Shown here piece after piece: positions 28,008-37,460 of a stretch of DNA of 64,000 nt (the stretch's first letter is position 1; each line of letters opens with the position of its first letter). The translations under genes and the position numbers were made by a program. This DNA comes from Saprospiraceae bacterium (GTDB taxonomy: Bacteria > Bacteroidota > Bacteroidia > Chitinophagales > Saprospiraceae): positions 62,001 through 126,000 of the forward strand of contig JADLHT010000003.1 of assembly GCA_020848695.1 (NCBI GenBank), given 5' to 3'. The notes beneath the pieces were generated by a model. That model saw only the letters and a program-made list of their open reading frames with translations, ran no database searches and was not told the DNA's origin.

Positions 28008-28943
28008 CTAACTTCCTATATTTGTTTTATTGACGATATATAAAGGTCTTTTCAGAATATTTCTATTCATTCTACTGATGTATTCTCCAATAATTCCCAG
28101 AGAGAAAAGTTGTACACCTCCTATAAACGCCGAACTAATAATAAGGGAGGTCCAACCTGTTATCGTACGATGAAGGATAAAATGTGAATAGATAGCATAG
28201 AGTATCACGACAAATGAAAATAAAGAAATAAAAAGCCCTAAGCGTGTTACAAGTTTAAGTGGTATATCTGTAATACTGGTAATTCCATCTATGGCAAAGT
28301 TCAGCATCTTGCTATAAGAATATCCGGATTTTCCATGCATTCTTTCAGGACGATTAAAATAAATTTGAGTTTGATTAAAACCCAACCACGCAATCTGGCC
28401 ACGCAGAAATTTATTTTGTTCCGGCATTATCTTCAATAATTCAACAACTTTCCGGCTAATAATGCGATAATCACCGGTATCAACAGGAATTTTAAATGAA
28501 GTAATTGAAGATAAAAGTTTGTAAAATAGTTTCGCAGTTATTTTTTTAAAAAAACCTTCACCTTCTCTTTTAATTCTAGTGGCATAAACAACTTCAAAAC
28601 CTTCATTAAGTTTTGCATAAAGTTCAATTATCAATTCAGGTGGATCTTGCAGATCGGCATCAATGATAACAACAGCTTCTCCTTTTGAAGCTTCTAGACC
28701 TGCAGTGACAGCAATCTGATGACCGAAATTCCTGCTTAGGTCAATAAAAAAAACATGACTGTCTGATTCCGCTAGATCGGAAATCATTTGCATGGATAGA
28801 TCCTTGCTACCATCATTAATAAAAATAATTTCATATTGATCGGTAATTTGAACAATGGTTTTGCAAATGCGATGATAGAGATCTTTTATATTTTCTTCTT
28901 CGTTATAAATAGGAATGACAATGGATAATTTTAGAGAGAACAT
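28008..28943 (-). CDS. Polyisoprenyl-phosphate glycosyltransferase, GT2 (GtrB/DPM1 type)
   Basis: A 311-residue membrane-associated family 2 glycosyltransferase. The N-terminal catalytic domain has SIVIPIYNEEENI, FINDGSKD and the metal-binding DADLQDPPELI. Near the C-terminus two hydrophobic segments (about 233-255 and 265-290) anchor it in the inner membrane. This layout is that of GtrB/DPM1-like enzymes, which move a sugar from a nucleotide donor to undecaprenyl phosphate for cell-surface polymers or O-antigen modification. The sugar is not predictable. No flippase (GtrA-like) gene lies next to it. It has no close upstream partner, so it probably has its own promoter in 28944-29124. Confidence 0.92.
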   Translation of the reverse strand: MFSLKLSIVIPIYNEEENIKDLYHRICKTIVQITDQYEIIFINDGSKDLSMQMISDLAESDSHVFFIDLSRNFGHQIAVTAGLEASKGEAVVIIDADLQDPPELIIELYAKLNEGFEVVYATRIKREGEGFFKKITAKLFYKLLSSITSFKIPVDTGDYRIISRKVVELLKIMPEQNKFLRGQIAWLGFNQTQIYFNRPERMHGKSGYSYSKMLNFAIDGITSITDIPLKLVTRLGLFISLFSFVVILYAIYSHFILHRTITGWTSLIISSAFIGGVQLFSLGIIGEYISRMNRNILKRPLYIVNKTNIGS

Positions 28944-29124
28944 GCGAGATCCGACGATAAAATTTAGTTTAGATTTGCTTGGTGTTTTAATTATTTATAT
29001 TTGAAAATTATCTTTTATCAATACAAAATGTACTTTTTGATTTTCAAAATATTTTTCTGATAATCAACTTTTCGTTATAAATTACTGTGCTTTTGTTTAG
29101 ACTATAATTTATGTTTTAAAAATA

Positions 29125-32100
29125 TTATCTCAATACGGTAAGATCTCCTCTGTAAACCAGTGAGAAGCCATCTTTAAATTTTACTTTTGCAAAATATACA
29201 TAGACTCCTGGATTTACAGTTTCATTTCTAGTTCTTCCGTTCCAGGTTCTAACAATATTGTTATTTATTATTGGTTTTTCAATATGATACAATCTATTGC
29301 CCCAGCGATCATACACCTCTACAAGTTCAACACTTTCAACATCTTGACCCACTACAAATTCAAGAAAATCATTAGCATTATCATCATTCGGTGAAATAAC
29401 ATTTGGAGCAAAAAAACGTCTGACAGACTCTACAACGATTTCTACTTTATCAGAAGCCCTGCATCCATTTTCATCGACAACAGTCAGCATAAATACAGTA
29501 GTCTCAGGAGGTTTAACATAAGAGTCTGTGCTGTTTGGATTACTAACAAAAAGATTAGGATCCCAGATTATTGAATCAATCCGGGATTGTGAATTAATAG
29601 AGCCAATCAATCTTATGCTATCTCCCAATTGAATTGTATCAAAATCAATACCAAATTCCAATTCAATATCACCGATCGGATTAGGAATCGAAACGAATGT
29701 ATCTTTTGTACATCCGTTTTTATCAAAAATCGTTATTATATAGTTTCCAGGAAATAGTGGTACAAAGTCTCCAATACTATTTGGCTGACTGTTATTGATT
29801 GTCCATTTATAGCTTGCGCCGGCTCCTCCGGAAGCATTTATAACTGAGAATTGAGATTGTCCATTCGAACATTTTGGAGTATCTATAGGCGATAAGTTAA
29901 AATTTATAGGAGTCGGTTCTGAAATTACAAAACTCGCGGTTCCAGTACAGTTATTCCTATCAGTTACAGTAACCCTATAGGTGCCTGCTCCTAAATTGTT
30001 TAAAACAGAATCCTGACCTGAATTTGGGAACCAACTAAAATTTCCTTTTCCACCAGAACCTCCATTCCAGGCAAGAGTTATTACACCATCCATTTTTCCA
30101 GGACAACTTACATCAAAACTGGATCCTGGTATAATCTGCACTCTTATAGTGTCCGGTTGTCGTAATCTTATTGAATCAAAATGTACACAACCGCGGCAAT
30201 CTGTTATTTTTACTTTGTAATACCCATCAACTAAAGAATCTATTCTTTGAGAAGTTCTCGCAGGATTTACCCAATCATATGTAAAAGGAGAGCAACCTCC
30301 TTTAGCGGCAACTACAATACTTCCATCATTTCTTCCGAAGCAACTTGGTTTGTTTAAGATCAAATTGGCTGTATCTAAACTTATCCTTTGGGGCATATCT
30401 ACATTAAAAAAAACTGTGTCTGCACAAAGATCATTGATTGATATGATTACATACTGCTGTCCGGCACATAATAATCTTGCAGTATCTGTAAAAGTACCCG
30501 TAGTGGAAATATATCTTTTTTGTTCACCACTTGACCAGGTAGCTACCATGATTGAATCAGAAGTATTAATAGTTACAATCGCTGATGCATCACAGGAAAA
30601 AACTTCTGCGCAGGAAATATTTGATATCGAACTAAGCTGTATTGATGGTTTGGGTCTGTCCACTAAATCGAAAGTATCTAACAAGGGAGGACAGCCGCCA
30701 ATGTCATCAACGCTTAGAATGTATCTGCCAGCTTTTAATCCAGAGTTTACGGGAGAATTAATATTGTTAGACCAAGTGTAGCTCAATTGACCTGATCCTC
30801 CTTTAGCAAAAGCAATAATTATACCATCGCCTTTTCCTGGGCAACTTGGATTTATTAATATAATGGAATCGATTACAATACCGTTTTTACTTACATTAAC
30901 TCTAGCACTTGAAGTATCAGAACAACCGAATTGATCAGTTAATATTACCGTATAACTTCCGGTATCCAAATTACATATTTTAGAAGAATTTCCGGGAACA
31001 TTCCAGGTGAAATTTACAGGCGAACTACCTTGAGTATAGAGCACTTCAACGCATCCTGAAAGATCCCCAAAACATGGAAGATCTGTTACAGTAAATCCAT
31101 TAATTACAGGGGCCAATGGCTTTGTTATTGTAAAAGACTTTGTTGCGGAGCAATTGTAATAATCCGTTACGGTAACCGTATAGGTTCCTGCTCGTAAAGT
31201 ATCAATCCGATTGCTTAATCGTCCGTTACTCCATGAATAACGGTAGGGCGCCGTTCCATCGATACCTCTTAGATCAATAAACGCATCTCCACCCGGAGTA
31301 CAACTTTCTGTTGTGTCAATTTGATTTTCAATGATTGATAAAGGTGCCGGTTCAATGATGATTATAGTATCTATTTTTTCACAACCAATATTATCTGTTG
31401 TGTGTAAATAATAAATTCCCTTGTTCAATGCATTACTAACATAGGAGGTATTGTTTGTAACACCGCCCGGTATGGAAGTATTTGTAATATCTCGGAGGTC
31501 AAATGTGATTGGAAGGTTAATAGCTCCTGTAGAGAATAAGGTTGCATTGATTCTTGCAAGGTCACCAGGACACTTGATGCTGTCAATACTTATCTGATTT
31601 TTAAGCGAAGTACTATTGCCTAAATTAAAGTAAATGGTATCTTCACACTTTCTGCTATCTCGTATAACCACAAATTGATTACCACATAGTGAATCATTAG
31701 AACACATCCTGTCCTGTGGACAATCATACTTTGATGCCTGACTCCATACAAATTCATAACGCTGACCCAAATAGGGTGTACCTCCTGTTGCAGTCACAGT
31801 AGCCTTTCCGTTACACAAGCCATTGCAACTTGCATCAGTGGTTACTAAATCGGCTTTTAAGGTATCAGCTCTTAAAACAAAACTTTCTGTAACAGTACAT
31901 CCTAAAGAATCTGAAACTACAGCGGTATAAGTTCCAGGCAGTAATCGGTTAATTCTGCTATTGCCATAAATATTCAATGGAAGCCACTTAATAAATAATT
32001 TTCCGCTTCCACCAAGAACATTAATTCCTATTCGACCATTAGCCGTGTACCAACAAGTTGGATCCAGAATGTAACTGATATCTCTGCTTATACTGATGCC

Positions 32101-32895
32101 TGCATTGGTTCCAACGGTAACTTCTACAGTGTCAATTGTTCCCCTTCCATCTGTCACATAAAAAGTATATTTCCCGGCAACCTGATTGTTAATGGTGATT
32201 GCGTCTCCCGGATTAGGAATTATTCCATTAGTAGGAGGTATGGTATTTCCGGTTACTGTGTAAGGCGCTCTTCCTCCCCAAGCCTTAATGGTTATAGTGC
32301 CATTATTGGTCAAGGAACCACAAGAATTAGTGAGTACACAAAGATCATTTGGTACACCAATACAGATTTCATCAAGTGGATTATCATCAACTACACAGAT
32401 TTCATCTTCATCCATACTAGGATAAAATCTTTTTCGAAATTCAGTAATTATTGGTCGATCTGAAAAGATAATTTTAGTACACTCGCCAGGCGCACCAATT
32501 AACTTAAAACAAACTCTAAAGAGTAAGGTGTTGTCATTTAAATTAATCGTGTCAGCATTCGGATGATTCCAGGCTATTCTAATTGAACCCTGTGTATTGT
32601 CAAAATTTACAACCTGTGGATCAAAGCCTACAAAACTTACAAAGCTATCAACACTGACCGGCATGACAACTCTTGGGTCAAAATTGATCGGAAACTGCAT
32701 ACTGGTAATTCCAGTAAAATTCTTAACCACAACACGTATACAGACCTCATCCCCTTTCCCCCCACTGGTGGTTTCAAAGTTTAAATGAAGGCAGGTATCT
32801 TGTTGAGAAAAACAGAATTGCAATACAGTTAAGAACGACAATACGGGGAGTATCATCCGCTTAAAAAATAAGTTTAGACAGCGGGAGGTAGTCAT
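29125..32895 (-). CDS. Large SprB-repeat surface protein with cohesin-like N-domain and T9SS type B tail
   Basis: A 1256-residue protein expected on the cell surface. After a signal peptide (VLSFLTVLQFCFSQ), residues ~35-165 look like a cohesin-type beta sandwich (GDEVCIRVVVKNFTGITSMQ, INFDPRVV, LLFRVCFKL). At least seven SprB-type repeats follow, near residues 355, 535, 606, 686, 851, 930 and 1008. Each has a C-x-G-x-x-x-G start, a GG(S/T)xP turn and a closing GTYTVTVTD-like strand with cysteine. The final ~98 residues are the gliding-motility-associated sorting domain (FAPNVISPNDDNANDF, VYDRWGNRLY, WNGRTRNETVNPGVYVYFA). SprB itself is a gliding adhesin in Flavobacterium. A motility or adhesion role here is inference. 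Cysteines are plentiful and probably paired. Confidence 0.87.
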   Translation of the reverse strand: MTTSRCLNLFFKRMILPVLSFLTVLQFCFSQQDTCLHLNFETTSGGKGDEVCIRVVVKNFTGITSMQFPINFDPRVVMPVSVDSFVSFVGFDPQVVNFDNTQGSIRIAWNHPNADTINLNDNTLLFRVCFKLIGAPGECTKIIFSDRPIITEFRKRFYPSMDEDEICVVDDNPLDEICIGVPNDLCVLTNSCGSLTNNGTITIKAWGGRAPYTVTGNTIPPTNGIIPNPGDAITINNQVAGKYTFYVTDGRGTIDTVEVTVGTNAGISISRDISYILDPTCWYTANGRIGINVLGGSGKLFIKWLPLNIYGNSRINRLLPGTYTAVVSDSLGCTVTESFVLRADTLKADLVTTDASCNGLCNGKATVTATGGTPYLGQRYEFVWSQASKYDCPQDRMCSNDSLCGNQFVVIRDSRKCEDTIYFNLGNSTSLKNQISIDSIKCPGDLARINATLFSTGAINLPITFDLRDITNTSIPGGVTNNTSYVSNALNKGIYYLHTTDNIGCEKIDTIIIIEPAPLSIIENQIDTTESCTPGGDAFIDLRGIDGTAPYRYSWSNGRLSNRIDTLRAGTYTVTVTDYYNCSATKSFTITKPLAPVINGFTVTDLPCFGDLSGCVEVLYTQGSSPVNFTWNVPGNSSKICNLDTGSYTVILTDQFGCSDTSSARVNVSKNGIVIDSIILINPSCPGKGDGIIIAFAKGGSGQLSYTWSNNINSPVNSGLKAGRYILSVDDIGGCPPLLDTFDLVDRPKPSIQLSSISNISCAEVFSCDASAIVTINTSDSIMVATWSSGEQKRYISTTGTFTDTARLLCAGQQYVIISINDLCADTVFFNVDMPQRISLDTANLILNKPSCFGRNDGSIVVAAKGGCSPFTYDWVNPARTSQRIDSLVDGYYKVKITDCRGCVHFDSIRLRQPDTIRVQIIPGSSFDVSCPGKMDGVITLAWNGGSGGKGNFSWFPNSGQDSVLNNLGAGTYRVTVTDRNNCTGTASFVISEPTPINFNLSPIDTPKCSNGQSQFSVINASGGAGASYKWTINNSQPNSIGDFVPLFPGNYIITIFDKNGCTKDTFVSIPNPIGDIELEFGIDFDTIQLGDSIRLIGSINSQSRIDSIIWDPNLFVSNPNSTDSYVKPPETTVFMLTVVDENGCRASDKVEIVVESVRRFFAPNVISPNDDNANDFLEFVVGQDVESVELVEVYDRWGNRLYHIEKPIINNNIVRTWNGRTRNETVNPGVYVYFAKVKFKDGFSLVYRGDLTVLR

Positions 32896-32920
32896 TGATC
32901 AGGCTTTATTAATTATTGAG

Positions 32921-32928
32921 CAAAGATA
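32921..32928 (-). promoter_or_regulatory. Putative -7 promoter element (TATCTTTG) of the SprB-repeat gene
   Basis: The minus strand reads TATATCTTTGC, containing an exact TAnnTTTG, 25 bases before the ATG at 32895. The wider sequence TATATCTTTGCT also occurs upstream of tatC. Confidence 0.5.
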
Positions 32929-33015
32929 TAAATATAAAAAATAATATGAGATTACACAAAGTATCAATTAACAACGCATTAATTGAAGTTAAAGTATTTG
33001 ATACTCAATGTTTTA

Positions 33016-34263
33016 TTATTCATATTCGTCTTCAATTCCACCTGCTATTACGTGTTGTATCCAGTCTGATGACATACTATAAGGAATTAAGTTAAGACTG
33101 GTATTTGGTTTACTTATTATAAGATGCGCATTTTTACCTTTCTCTATACTACCTAAGGACTTTTCATATTCAAGAGCATAAGCCGCATTAATCGTAATTG
33201 CATTAAATGCTTCTTCAGGAAGTAGTTTCATTTTAATGCAAGAAAGGGCTAAAGCAAAATTCAAATCCGGATTGGGTGCAGTTCCCGGATTGTAATCTGT
33301 TGATATACAAAAGCCTAATCCCATATTGAGCATCTGTCTTGCAGGCGGGTACTGACAATTCATAAAGAATGCTGCTGTAGGAAGAAGAACAGGAATCACA
33401 TTAGAGTTTAATAATTTTAACATTTCATCATTATTGAGTTCTTCCAGATGATCGACGCTGACGGCATTATGTTGTATGGCAATGGAGATTCCTCCACTAT
33501 GAGAAAATTGATTCGTATGAATTCTAATTTTTAATCCGTATTGAACTGCAGCTTCAACGATCTGTTCCGTTTCTTCAGGTGAATAAAATCCTTTTTCACA
33601 AAATACATCACAATAATCAGCTAGATTTTCTTCTCTAATTGCAGGCAGCATTTCTTTGATAATCTGATTAATATATCCTTGATGATTATCTCTAAACTCA
33701 AGTGGAAATGAATGTGCCCCAAGAAAAGTGGAACGGATAGGCAACCCCGATTCTTCGCGCAATCGTTTAATTACACGAAGAATTTTTAGCTCGGAATCCG
33801 TATTTAAACCATAACCAGATTTCATTTCAAATGCAGTAGTGCCTTTGGAAAATGCAAACATCATCCGATCCCAGGATCTCTCCAAAAGTTCATCTTCTGA
33901 GATATTTTTGATTTTTTTGGCAGAGTTTAAAATGCCGCCTCCACGCGCTGAAATTTCTTGATAAGTCAAACCTCTTAACCGGTCTACAAATTCTTCTTCT
34001 CTTGTATCCGCAAAAATGAGATGGGTATGAGCATCAATAAATGAAGGCATTACCATTCCGCCATGAGCATCAACGGTAAGTCCACCGAAAGATGGGATCT
34101 GTTCTTTGATCCCGAAATCGTGTATGCGGCCATTTTCTACGAGTAACCAGGCATCTTCTAATTCGCTGACAAATGACATTTCCCGTCCTTTTTTAAAAGC
34201 GACGGGAATGTTTGAATAATTAAGTAGTTTGCTTATATTGTGAATGAGAAAGTTTTGTTCCAT
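33016..34263 (-). CDS. hutI: Imidazolonepropionase
   Basis: A 415-residue amidohydrolase-superfamily enzyme that opens 4-imidazolone-5-propanoate to N-formimino-glutamate, the third step of histidine breakdown. The metal-binding pair His79-x-His81 sits in SFIDAHTHLIFA. Further landmarks are REEEFVDRLRGLTYQEIS, FEMKSGYGLNTDSELKILR and STDYNPGTAPNPDL. No hutH, hutU or hutG gene is next to it. Its ATG overlaps the stop of the thioredoxin-SPOR gene (TGATG), so the two are translationally coupled, an unexpected pairing. Length is normal. Confidence 0.96.
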   Translation of the reverse strand: MEQNFLIHNISKLLNYSNIPVAFKKGREMSFVSELEDAWLLVENGRIHDFGIKEQIPSFGGLTVDAHGGMVMPSFIDAHTHLIFADTREEEFVDRLRGLTYQEISARGGGILNSAKKIKNISEDELLERSWDRMMFAFSKGTTAFEMKSGYGLNTDSELKILRVIKRLREESGLPIRSTFLGAHSFPLEFRDNHQGYINQIIKEMLPAIREENLADYCDVFCEKGFYSPEETEQIVEAAVQYGLKIRIHTNQFSHSGGISIAIQHNAVSVDHLEELNNDEMLKLLNSNVIPVLLPTAAFFMNCQYPPARQMLNMGLGFCISTDYNPGTAPNPDLNFALALSCIKMKLLPEEAFNAITINAAYALEYEKSLGSIEKGKNAHLIISKPNTSLNLIPYSMSSDWIQHVIAGGIEDEYE

Positions 34264-35078
34264 CAGAACTCAGCTTTTTTAGTGAAAGCATCAATATGAC
34301 GGTCTTTGAGAACAAGTACAAAAAGATCTGCTTCCTCTTCACTGTCGAAAGGGCCTAAATTTATCTTGTAAATTTTATTTCCAGCTGTCACATCAGATTC
34401 GTGAATACTAGCATTCTGACTGAACATTTCGTCCAATTCATTGGCTTTAAACATAGCATTCTCAAAATCTTCATAAGCACCGAGTTGCACATAAAATGAA
34501 CCAAAAAGAGTATTGAAATTTTGCTCACTTGTAGTTTTTGAATGACTCTCTTCTGAAGGTGAATTTATCGATTGAGCAGTATTGCTTAACTTTGAATTTT
34601 CATCGGTATTAGTAGAAGAACCTACAACGATTTTATTGAGAGAAGTAATACTGGTATTGTTTTGCACAAGTAGGCCTTCTATCCAATTTTTCATTTCGAC
34701 TAAACCCATTGAGCTTTCTTTTCTTCCAACTTCTTTTGCATTAGGATTTAAGATTAATATTGTAGGTAAAGATCTAACTCTGTAATCTTCTTTGATATTC
34801 ATTCCTTTGAAATTATCTACATCTACTACAACCTCCACAACCCTCTCTTGTAGAAATTCATTGAATTGATAATCTTGAAAAACATTCTTTTCCATATACT
34901 TACAAGGAAGGCACCATTTGGCCGTAAATCGAAGTAATAAAAGCTTGTTCTTCACAGCAGCTACTCTTTTTGCCTGATCTAAATTATCCATAGAATAGCG
35001 ATCAGCCTGTGCCTGACTGTTGAGAATTGTACTGCAAAAGATAAGCGATATAAGCAAAGAATACATTTGGAGTTTCAT
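34263..35078 (-). CDS. Exported thioredoxin-fold protein with C-terminal SPOR domain
   Basis: A 271-residue protein in three parts. A signal peptide covers about 1-24 (LLISLIFCSTILNSQAQA). A thioredoxin-fold domain (about 25-140) has the redox motif WCLPC at Cys56/Cys59 and the cis-proline segment LPTILIL at Pro105. After a Ser/Asn-rich linker (about 150-190) comes a SPOR domain (FYVQLGAYEDFENA...YKINLGPFDSEEEADLF). SPOR domains are known to bind peptidoglycan lacking stem peptides, often at division sites. The fusion therefore suggests a periplasmic disulfide reductase or thiol protein tethered to the cell wall, which is inference. It is followed by hutI with a TGATG junction. Confidence 0.87.
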   Translation of the reverse strand: MKLQMYSLLISLIFCSTILNSQAQADRYSMDNLDQAKRVAAVKNKLLLLRFTAKWCLPCKYMEKNVFQDYQFNEFLQERVVEVVVDVDNFKGMNIKEDYRVRSLPTILILNPNAKEVGRKESSMGLVEMKNWIEGLLVQNNTSITSLNKIVVGSSTNTDENSKLSNTAQSINSPSEESHSKTTSEQNFNTLFGSFYVQLGAYEDFENAMFKANELDEMFSQNASIHESDVTAGNKIYKINLGPFDSEEEADLFVLVLKDRHIDAFTKKAEF

Positions 35079-35455
35079 ATTAAATATTTTTATTATTCGT
35101 AATTAAATGATAAGCAAACATTTGTACGAATACATAAACTGTGCCAAACTCTAAAAAAGATCTTATATAAATAAAAAATAATTTATAAATATATAATAAT
35201 CAATAATATAAAAATTATTAAAAAATATAATATGATAATCAATTGATCTTACCAACGATCTGTTAAATTGGTATTTTAAAAGTTTAATTTGGACTACTTT
35301 TTCGACGGAAATTTGTTTATTCAAATTCAAATTGAAAATAAGAAGAGATACAATAATTTGATAAACAATGAATTATAGACTTTCAATACATTCGATACCT
35401 AACTGTTCCAAACGGATGGAATCCCTTAAATTTGCACTCTTATTCTAATAAATAA
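35079..35455. other. Divergent AT-rich intergenic region
   Basis: 377 bases between the divergently transcribed thioredoxin-SPOR and fabH genes, extremely AT-rich at 35160-35240. Apart from the fabH promoter box at 35427-35434 I see no gene, RNA or clear repeat. Confidence 0.5.
35427..35434 (+). promoter_or_regulatory. Putative -7 promoter element (TAAATTTG) of fabH
   Basis: TAAATTTG, an exact TAnnTTTG match, lies 21 bases before the ATG of fabH. No strong -33 element is visible. Confidence 0.5.
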
Positions 35456-36445
35456 ATGATCAGAAGATTAGCTGCAATAACAGGAATTCAAGGGTTTGTA
35501 CCGGAGACAATTCTCAGTAATACTGAATTGGAGAAAATGGTTGATACCACGGATGATTGGATAACCACCCGTACCGGGATTAAGGAAAGGAGGATTTTGA
35601 AAGAACCCGGAAAAGCCGCTTCCGATATGGGAAAAATTATGGTCGAAAAGCTGTTACAGAAGACCAATACTCATCCTGATGATATTGAACTGGTGATATT
35701 TGCAACGGTAACTGGCGATATGGTTTTTCCGGATACAGCGAATATTGTATGTGATAAGGTAGGAATAAAGAACGCATTTGCATTTGATGTGAGGGCAGCT
35801 TGCAGTGGATTTTTATTTGCCTTGACTACTGGTGCTAAATTTATTGAATCAGGAACGCACAAGAAAGTTATTGTTATTGGTTGTGATATGATGTCATCGA
35901 TTATTGATTACACTGATCGTGCAACTTGTATAATATTTGGAGACGGTGGCGGAGCCGTATTGTTGGAACCCAGAGAAGACGGTTCAGGTATTATTGATTC
36001 AGTATTTCATGGGGATGGTTCTGGTGCAAAATATCTTCATATGAAAGCAGGCGGATCTTTAAGACCACCTAGTTTGGAAACCATAGCCAACAAGGAACAT
36101 TTTGTTTATCAAGAAGGTAAAGCAGTATTTAAATCTGCTATAAATGGTATGGTTGATACAGTTAAAAAGCTTCTTGAGAGAAATCAGCTTACTCTAAATG
36201 ACATTAAATGGCTGGTGCCTCATCAGGCAAATATCAGAATTATACATGGAGTAGCTGATGCATTAGATTTTGAACTTTCTAAAGTCATGATTAATATTGA
36301 GAAATACGGAAATACTACAAGTGGTACAATTCCGCTTTGCTTGTGGGAATGGGAATCAAAGCTAAAAAAGGGCGATAATATCGTTCTTACTGCTTTCGGC
36401 GGTGGTTTTACCTGGGGATCAACCTACTTAAAATGGGCCTATTAA
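35456..36445 (+). CDS. fabH: Beta-ketoacyl-ACP synthase III
   Basis: A 329-residue condensing enzyme that starts fatty acid synthesis by joining an acyl-CoA primer to malonyl-ACP. The catalytic triad is complete: Cys116 in RAACSGFLFAL, His256 in VPHQANIRI and Asn286 in YGNTTSGTIPL. The early motif TTDDWITTRTGIKERR is typical. It stands alone, without plsX, rpmF or fabD next to it, so it may be one of several FabH paralogues of this genome. The nitronate monooxygenase-like gene follows on the same strand after 67 bases. Confidence 0.95.
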   Translation: MIRRLAAITGIQGFVPETILSNTELEKMVDTTDDWITTRTGIKERRILKEPGKAASDMGKIMVEKLLQKTNTHPDDIELVIFATVTGDMVFPDTANIVCDKVGIKNAFAFDVRAACSGFLFALTTGAKFIESGTHKKVIVIGCDMMSSIIDYTDRATCIIFGDGGGAVLLEPREDGSGIIDSVFHGDGSGAKYLHMKAGGSLRPPSLETIANKEHFVYQEGKAVFKSAINGMVDTVKKLLERNQLTLNDIKWLVPHQANIRIIHGVADALDFELSKVMINIEKYGNTTSGTIPLCLWEWESKLKKGDNIVLTAFGGGFTWGSTYLKWAY

Positions 36446-36512
36446 ATTCATGTGATTTTAATTATAATCGATTGCCTAAAGTTTAAATTGAAAATTAAAT
36501 ATTTATTCTTTG

Positions 36513-37460
36513 ATGAATAAATTAACGGAAATATTGAATATCAGATTTCCCGTAATCATGGCACCCATGTTTTTGGTTTCAAATGTTAGGATGGTAAAAG
36601 CAGCAATTGCTTCAGGAATAGCAGGAGCAATTCCAGCATTGAATTACAGGACCAATGAAGAATTAAGAGAAGCAATCATAGAATTGAATGCTACACAAAA
36701 GGCCTATGGTATAAATCTAATTGTTAATCGTTCAAACTACAAGTTAAAGAAGCAACTGGATACTTGTTGCGAACTAGGAGTTCCATTTATTATTACCTCA
36801 CTTGGATCTCCAAAGCAAGTAATAGAAAAATGCCGAAAACACGGAATTAAAGTATTTTGCGATGTTACAAATTTAGAGTTCGCTGAAAAAGTAGCATCTT
36901 TAAAACCAGATGGTTTAATTGCAGTGCTTAAGAATGCAGGTGGACACTGCGGAACCCTAGCTGCTGAATACTTTATTCCTGCTCTAAGACAAAAGTTTCC
37001 TGATCTGCCCGTAATAAGTGCAGGTGGGGTAGGAGATCAGTCAGGAATTGAGAAGATGCTGGCATTAGGAGCCAGTGGTGTTAGTATAGGAAGTTTATTT
37101 ATTGCTTCTTATGAAAGCGACGTATCTTTAGATTATAAGAATGCTTGTGTTCAGTATGGTGCCAAAGACATCGTTTTAACAGCGAAGTTAAGTGGAGTTC
37201 CTTGTACCGTTATTAATACTCCTTATGTCCAAAAAATTGGAACAAATCAAAACTGGTTAGAAAAATTTCTCAACTCTAACCGCAGGATTAAAAAATGGTA
37301 TAAGTTACTTGTCTATAGAAGAGGAATGCATCAATTAGAAAAATCAGCGTTCTCAGCAACTTATAAAAATGTTTGGTGTGCGGGCGAAACCATAGAATTT
37401 GTTAAATGTATTAGATCTGTTAAAGATATCGTAAATGATCTTGTCAAACAGAAAGCTTAA
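36513..37460 (+). CDS. Nitronate monooxygenase-like FMN enzyme
   Basis: A 315-residue TIM-barrel flavoprotein of the nitronate monooxygenase/2-nitropropane dioxygenase family. The active-site block reads LKNAGGHCGT (family form AGGH-x-G), and the FMN phosphate-binding segments are VISAGGVGDQSG and GASGVSIGSLF. The start is ATG 36513; a TTG one codon upstream is ignored. Known members oxidise alkyl nitronates, but many are of unknown substrate and some are related to enoyl-ACP reductase FabK. The fabH neighbour makes a lipid role worth considering. It overlaps the convergent nitroreductase gene by 17 bases at the 3' ends. Confidence 0.87.
   Translation: MNKLTEILNIRFPVIMAPMFLVSNVRMVKAAIASGIAGAIPALNYRTNEELREAIIELNATQKAYGINLIVNRSNYKLKKQLDTCCELGVPFIITSLGSPKQVIEKCRKHGIKVFCDVTNLEFAEKVASLKPDGLIAVLKNAGGHCGTLAAEYFIPALRQKFPDLPVISAGGVGDQSGIEKMLALGASGVSIGSLFIASYESDVSLDYKNACVQYGAKDIVLTAKLSGVPCTVINTPYVQKIGTNQNWLEKFLNSNRRIKKWYKLLVYRRGMHQLEKSAFSATYKNVWCAGETIEFVKCIRSVKDIVNDLVKQKA

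Noticed and set aside
30350-30781. 143-codon forward open frame inside the SprB-repeat gene
   Set aside because: It is the antisense shadow of a clearly coding, repeat-rich gene; no family resemblance.
36501-36512. TATTCTTTG before the nitronate monooxygenase-like gene as a promoter
   Set aside because: The spacer between TA and TTTG is three bases instead of two, and the gene may be read from the fabH transcript.
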